Shown one piece after another: positions 5,750-6,986 of a DNA stretch of 6,986 nucleotides. The translations under genes were made by a program, and so were the position numbers. How positions within the stretch are numbered: the first letter of the stretch is position 1; the number at the start of each line of letters is the position of its first letter. The notes beneath the pieces are model-generated. The model searched no databases. It was not told the origin of the DNA and saw only the letters and a list, made by a program, of their open reading frames with translations. The stretch lies in NCBI GenBank assembly GCA_023389535.1, contig JAEWEH010000403.1, positions 1 to 6,986 on the forward strand, given 5' to 3'. The stretch is from Pseudomonadota bacterium. Its GTDB lineage: Bacteria > Pseudomonadota > Gammaproteobacteria > Burkholderiales > Burkholderiaceae_B.

Positions 5750-6745
5750 CTATTGCAACTTGAGGTTCCGCGCGGCGATCAGCTTGCTCCATTTCTCTTG
5801 CTCGCTGCCGATGAACTGCTCAAACTCTTTGGGGCTGCTGGCCACCACATCAAATCCCTCGCTCTGCAGACGTGTCGAAACCTTGTCGCCACGCACAACA
5901 CTGGCCAAGGTTTTCTGCCAATAATCGAGCAACTGAGGCGGAAGACCGGCCGGCGCAAGGATGCCGACCCATCCATACACACCCACGCCTTCCAGGCCCT
6001 GCTCCGTCAATGTCTTGAGTTGCGGGAATACATGGCTGCGCTCTTCGCCGGTCTGGCCCAGCGCTTTGACTTTTCCGGACTTGACCATCGTCTGCACGTA
6101 AGGCACTGTGCCCCACATCACCTCTACCTGACCGCCTATCAGATCGGTCATTGCGGGCGCACCGCCGCGATAAGGCACATGCACCATGGATACGCCCGCC
6201 TGTTGATTGAACAGTTCACCCGTAAGATGACTGGCGCTTCCAGCCCCCACCGAGGCAAAGTTCAGAGAGTCGGGTGACTTCTTCGCCAGCGCCACGAGTT
6301 CAGGCACGGTGTCGGCTTTCAACCCATTATTGGCGATGGCCACCATCGGCGCACGTGCCACCAAGGAGATCGGTGTAAAGTCCCGCGCGGTGTCGTAAGG
6401 TAGATTGGGATAGACCAGCGGGTTGAGCGCGTGCGTGTCCAGCACGAGCAACAAGGTATAGCCGTCCGGGGCGGACTGCGCCACCACGCCCGCGCCGATG
6501 GACCCGCCTGCCCCGCCCCGGTTCTCTATGACGACCGTTTGGCCGGTCGCCGCTGCGAGCTCCGGACCTAGCGTGCGCGCAACGCCGTCCACTGTGCCGC
6601 CCGCAGGGAAGGGCACGACAAGGCGTATGGGTTTTGATGGGAAATTATCCGGCGCCGCGGCTGCAGTCTGCGCCTGGGCATGGACTACGGACGCACTGGT
6701 GGCCGTCAAAGCAGCCGCCAGTAGCCAAAAGATCGATTTACGCAT
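5750..6745 (-). CDS. Bug-family tripartite tricarboxylate receptor
   Basis: A 331-residue periplasmic solute-binding protein of the Bug (Bordetella uptake gene)/TctC family. A signal peptide is visible: MRKSIFWLLAAALTATSASVVHA, with cleavage after about residue 23, followed by an Ala/Gln-rich stretch. The mature protein shows the family landmarks PSKPIRLVVPFPAGGTVD (36-53), IENRGGAGGSIGA (73-85), SAPDGYTLLL (91-100), YDTARDFTPISLVA (117-130), NFASVGAGSASHLTGELFN (162-180), VPYRGGAPAMTDLIGGQV (190-207) and GILAPAGLPP (261-270). These proteins have a two-lobed Venus-flytrap fold and bind carboxylates or related small molecules; the 44-53 and 162-175 loops contact the ligand. No TctA/TctB membrane partner lies in the window, and orphan Bug receptors are common in Bordetella. 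The start is firm: AGGAGG (6751-6756) is five bases upstream. Neighbouring enzymes suggest an organic-acid ligand, but the ligand cannot be read from sequence. Confidence 0.93.
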   Translation of the reverse strand: MRKSIFWLLAAALTATSASVVHAQAQTAAAAPDNFPSKPIRLVVPFPAGGTVDGVARTLGPELAAATGQTVVIENRGGAGGSIGAGVVAQSAPDGYTLLLVLDTHALNPLVYPNLPYDTARDFTPISLVARAPMVAIANNGLKADTVPELVALAKKSPDSLNFASVGAGSASHLTGELFNQQAGVSMVHVPYRGGAPAMTDLIGGQVEVMWGTVPYVQTMVKSGKVKALGQTGEERSHVFPQLKTLTEQGLEGVGVYGWVGILAPAGLPPQLLDYWQKTLASVVRGDKVSTRLQSEGFDVVASSPKEFEQFIGSEQEKWSKLIAARNLKLQ

Positions 6746-6813
6746 GGTTTCCTCCTATTATTGGAATGTGCATACTTCTGCGATGAAGCTTTTTTTCGGT
6801 AACAAGTCGCCTA

Positions 6814-6986
6814 CTAAGACGTTTGGCCATACCCACCCCCACCCGGGGTCCTCAACGTCACTTCGTCACCTTCTTTGAGAATGTGCTGGCGGCGGGTATC
6901 GATCGGCACGCCATTGATCAGTACGACGCCGCAAGCGCCGTCGCCCCCACCATGCAGGCCCAAAGCTGGCTTCTTGACCCGTTCCG
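6814..6986 (-). CDS. Hydantoinase B/oxoprolinase-family protein, C-terminal fragment
   Basis: The right edge cuts this gene; only the last 56 codons are present, read from 6984 down to the TAG at 6814-6816. The translated end runs ERVKKPALGLHGGGDGACG, then VVLINGVPIDT, then LKEGDEVTLRTPGGGGYGQTS. The spaced GG-G-G block followed by a Gly-Asp-x-Val-x-Leu/Ile-x-Thr-Pro-Gly-Gly-Gly-Gly-Tyr-Gly ending is the characteristic C-terminus of the HyuB/N-methylhydantoinase B family (also the C-terminal part of 5-oxoprolinase and the acetone/acetophenone carboxylase subunits). Members normally work with a HyuA ATPase subunit, expected upstream beyond the window, and hydrolyse cyclic amides or carboxylate ketones with ATP. 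The stop lies 68 bases before the Bug receptor start on the same strand, suggesting co-transcription. The family call is good given the motif; the substrate is unknown. Confidence 0.75.
   Translation of the reverse strand, partial: ERVKKPALGLHGGGDGACGVVLINGVPIDTRRQHILKEGDEVTLRTPGGGGYGQTS

Noticed and set aside
5699..6277. 192-codon open frame on the plus strand opposite the Bug receptor
   Set aside because: It is antisense to a clear receptor gene, has no recognisable motif, and is explained by codon bias of GC-rich DNA.

Overview
The window is ordinary-looking chromosomal DNA from a high-GC Gram-negative bacterium. A beta-proteobacterium of the Alcaligenaceae (Bordetella/Achromobacter-like) is the best guess. 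The main reason is the Bug-type periplasmic receptor, a family greatly expanded in that group, together with the mix of small household genes and the GC-rich codon use. This placement is inferred from gene content, not from a search.

The left half (1-3638) is a set of small envelope and household genes. They are an entericidin-type lipoprotein (224-355, +), two strong hairpins in the gap behind it (374-474), an MscS-family mechanosensitive channel (577-1710, +), a short YchJ/UPF0225 protein with a zinc-type SEC-C motif (1767-2183, +), a convergent TrhA/hemolysin III-family seven-helix membrane protein (2194-2814, -), and a DUF3597 protein with a long Ala/Pro/Ser/Thr-rich linker (3114-3638, +). 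A hairpin at 3652-3672 separates this half from the next.

The right half (3746-6986) is one co-directional block on the minus strand. In transcription order it holds the last 56 codons of a hydantoinase B/oxoprolinase-family subunit (cut by the right edge and recognisable only from its C-terminus), a Bug-type solute receptor, a PIG-L/LmbE-fold enzyme that closely resembles the 4-oxalomesaconate hydratase GalB, and a PrpF-family isomerase of the same superfamily as the 4-oxalomesaconate tautomerase GalD. The close spacing (68, 111 and 30 bases) suggests an operon. My reading is a small catabolic cluster: the Bug receptor captures an organic acid, the oxoprolinase-like enzyme acts on it or on a related amide/ketone, and the GalD-like and GalB-like enzymes handle a tricarboxylic oxalomesaconate-type intermediate. 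No ring-cleavage dioxygenase or aldolase lies in the window, so the actual substrate cannot be named.

No tRNA, rRNA, CRISPR array, insertion sequence or phage gene was seen. I do not see a clearly novel system. The most interesting item is the unusual partnership of GalB/PrpF-type enzymes with a Bug receptor and a hydantoinase B-like subunit.
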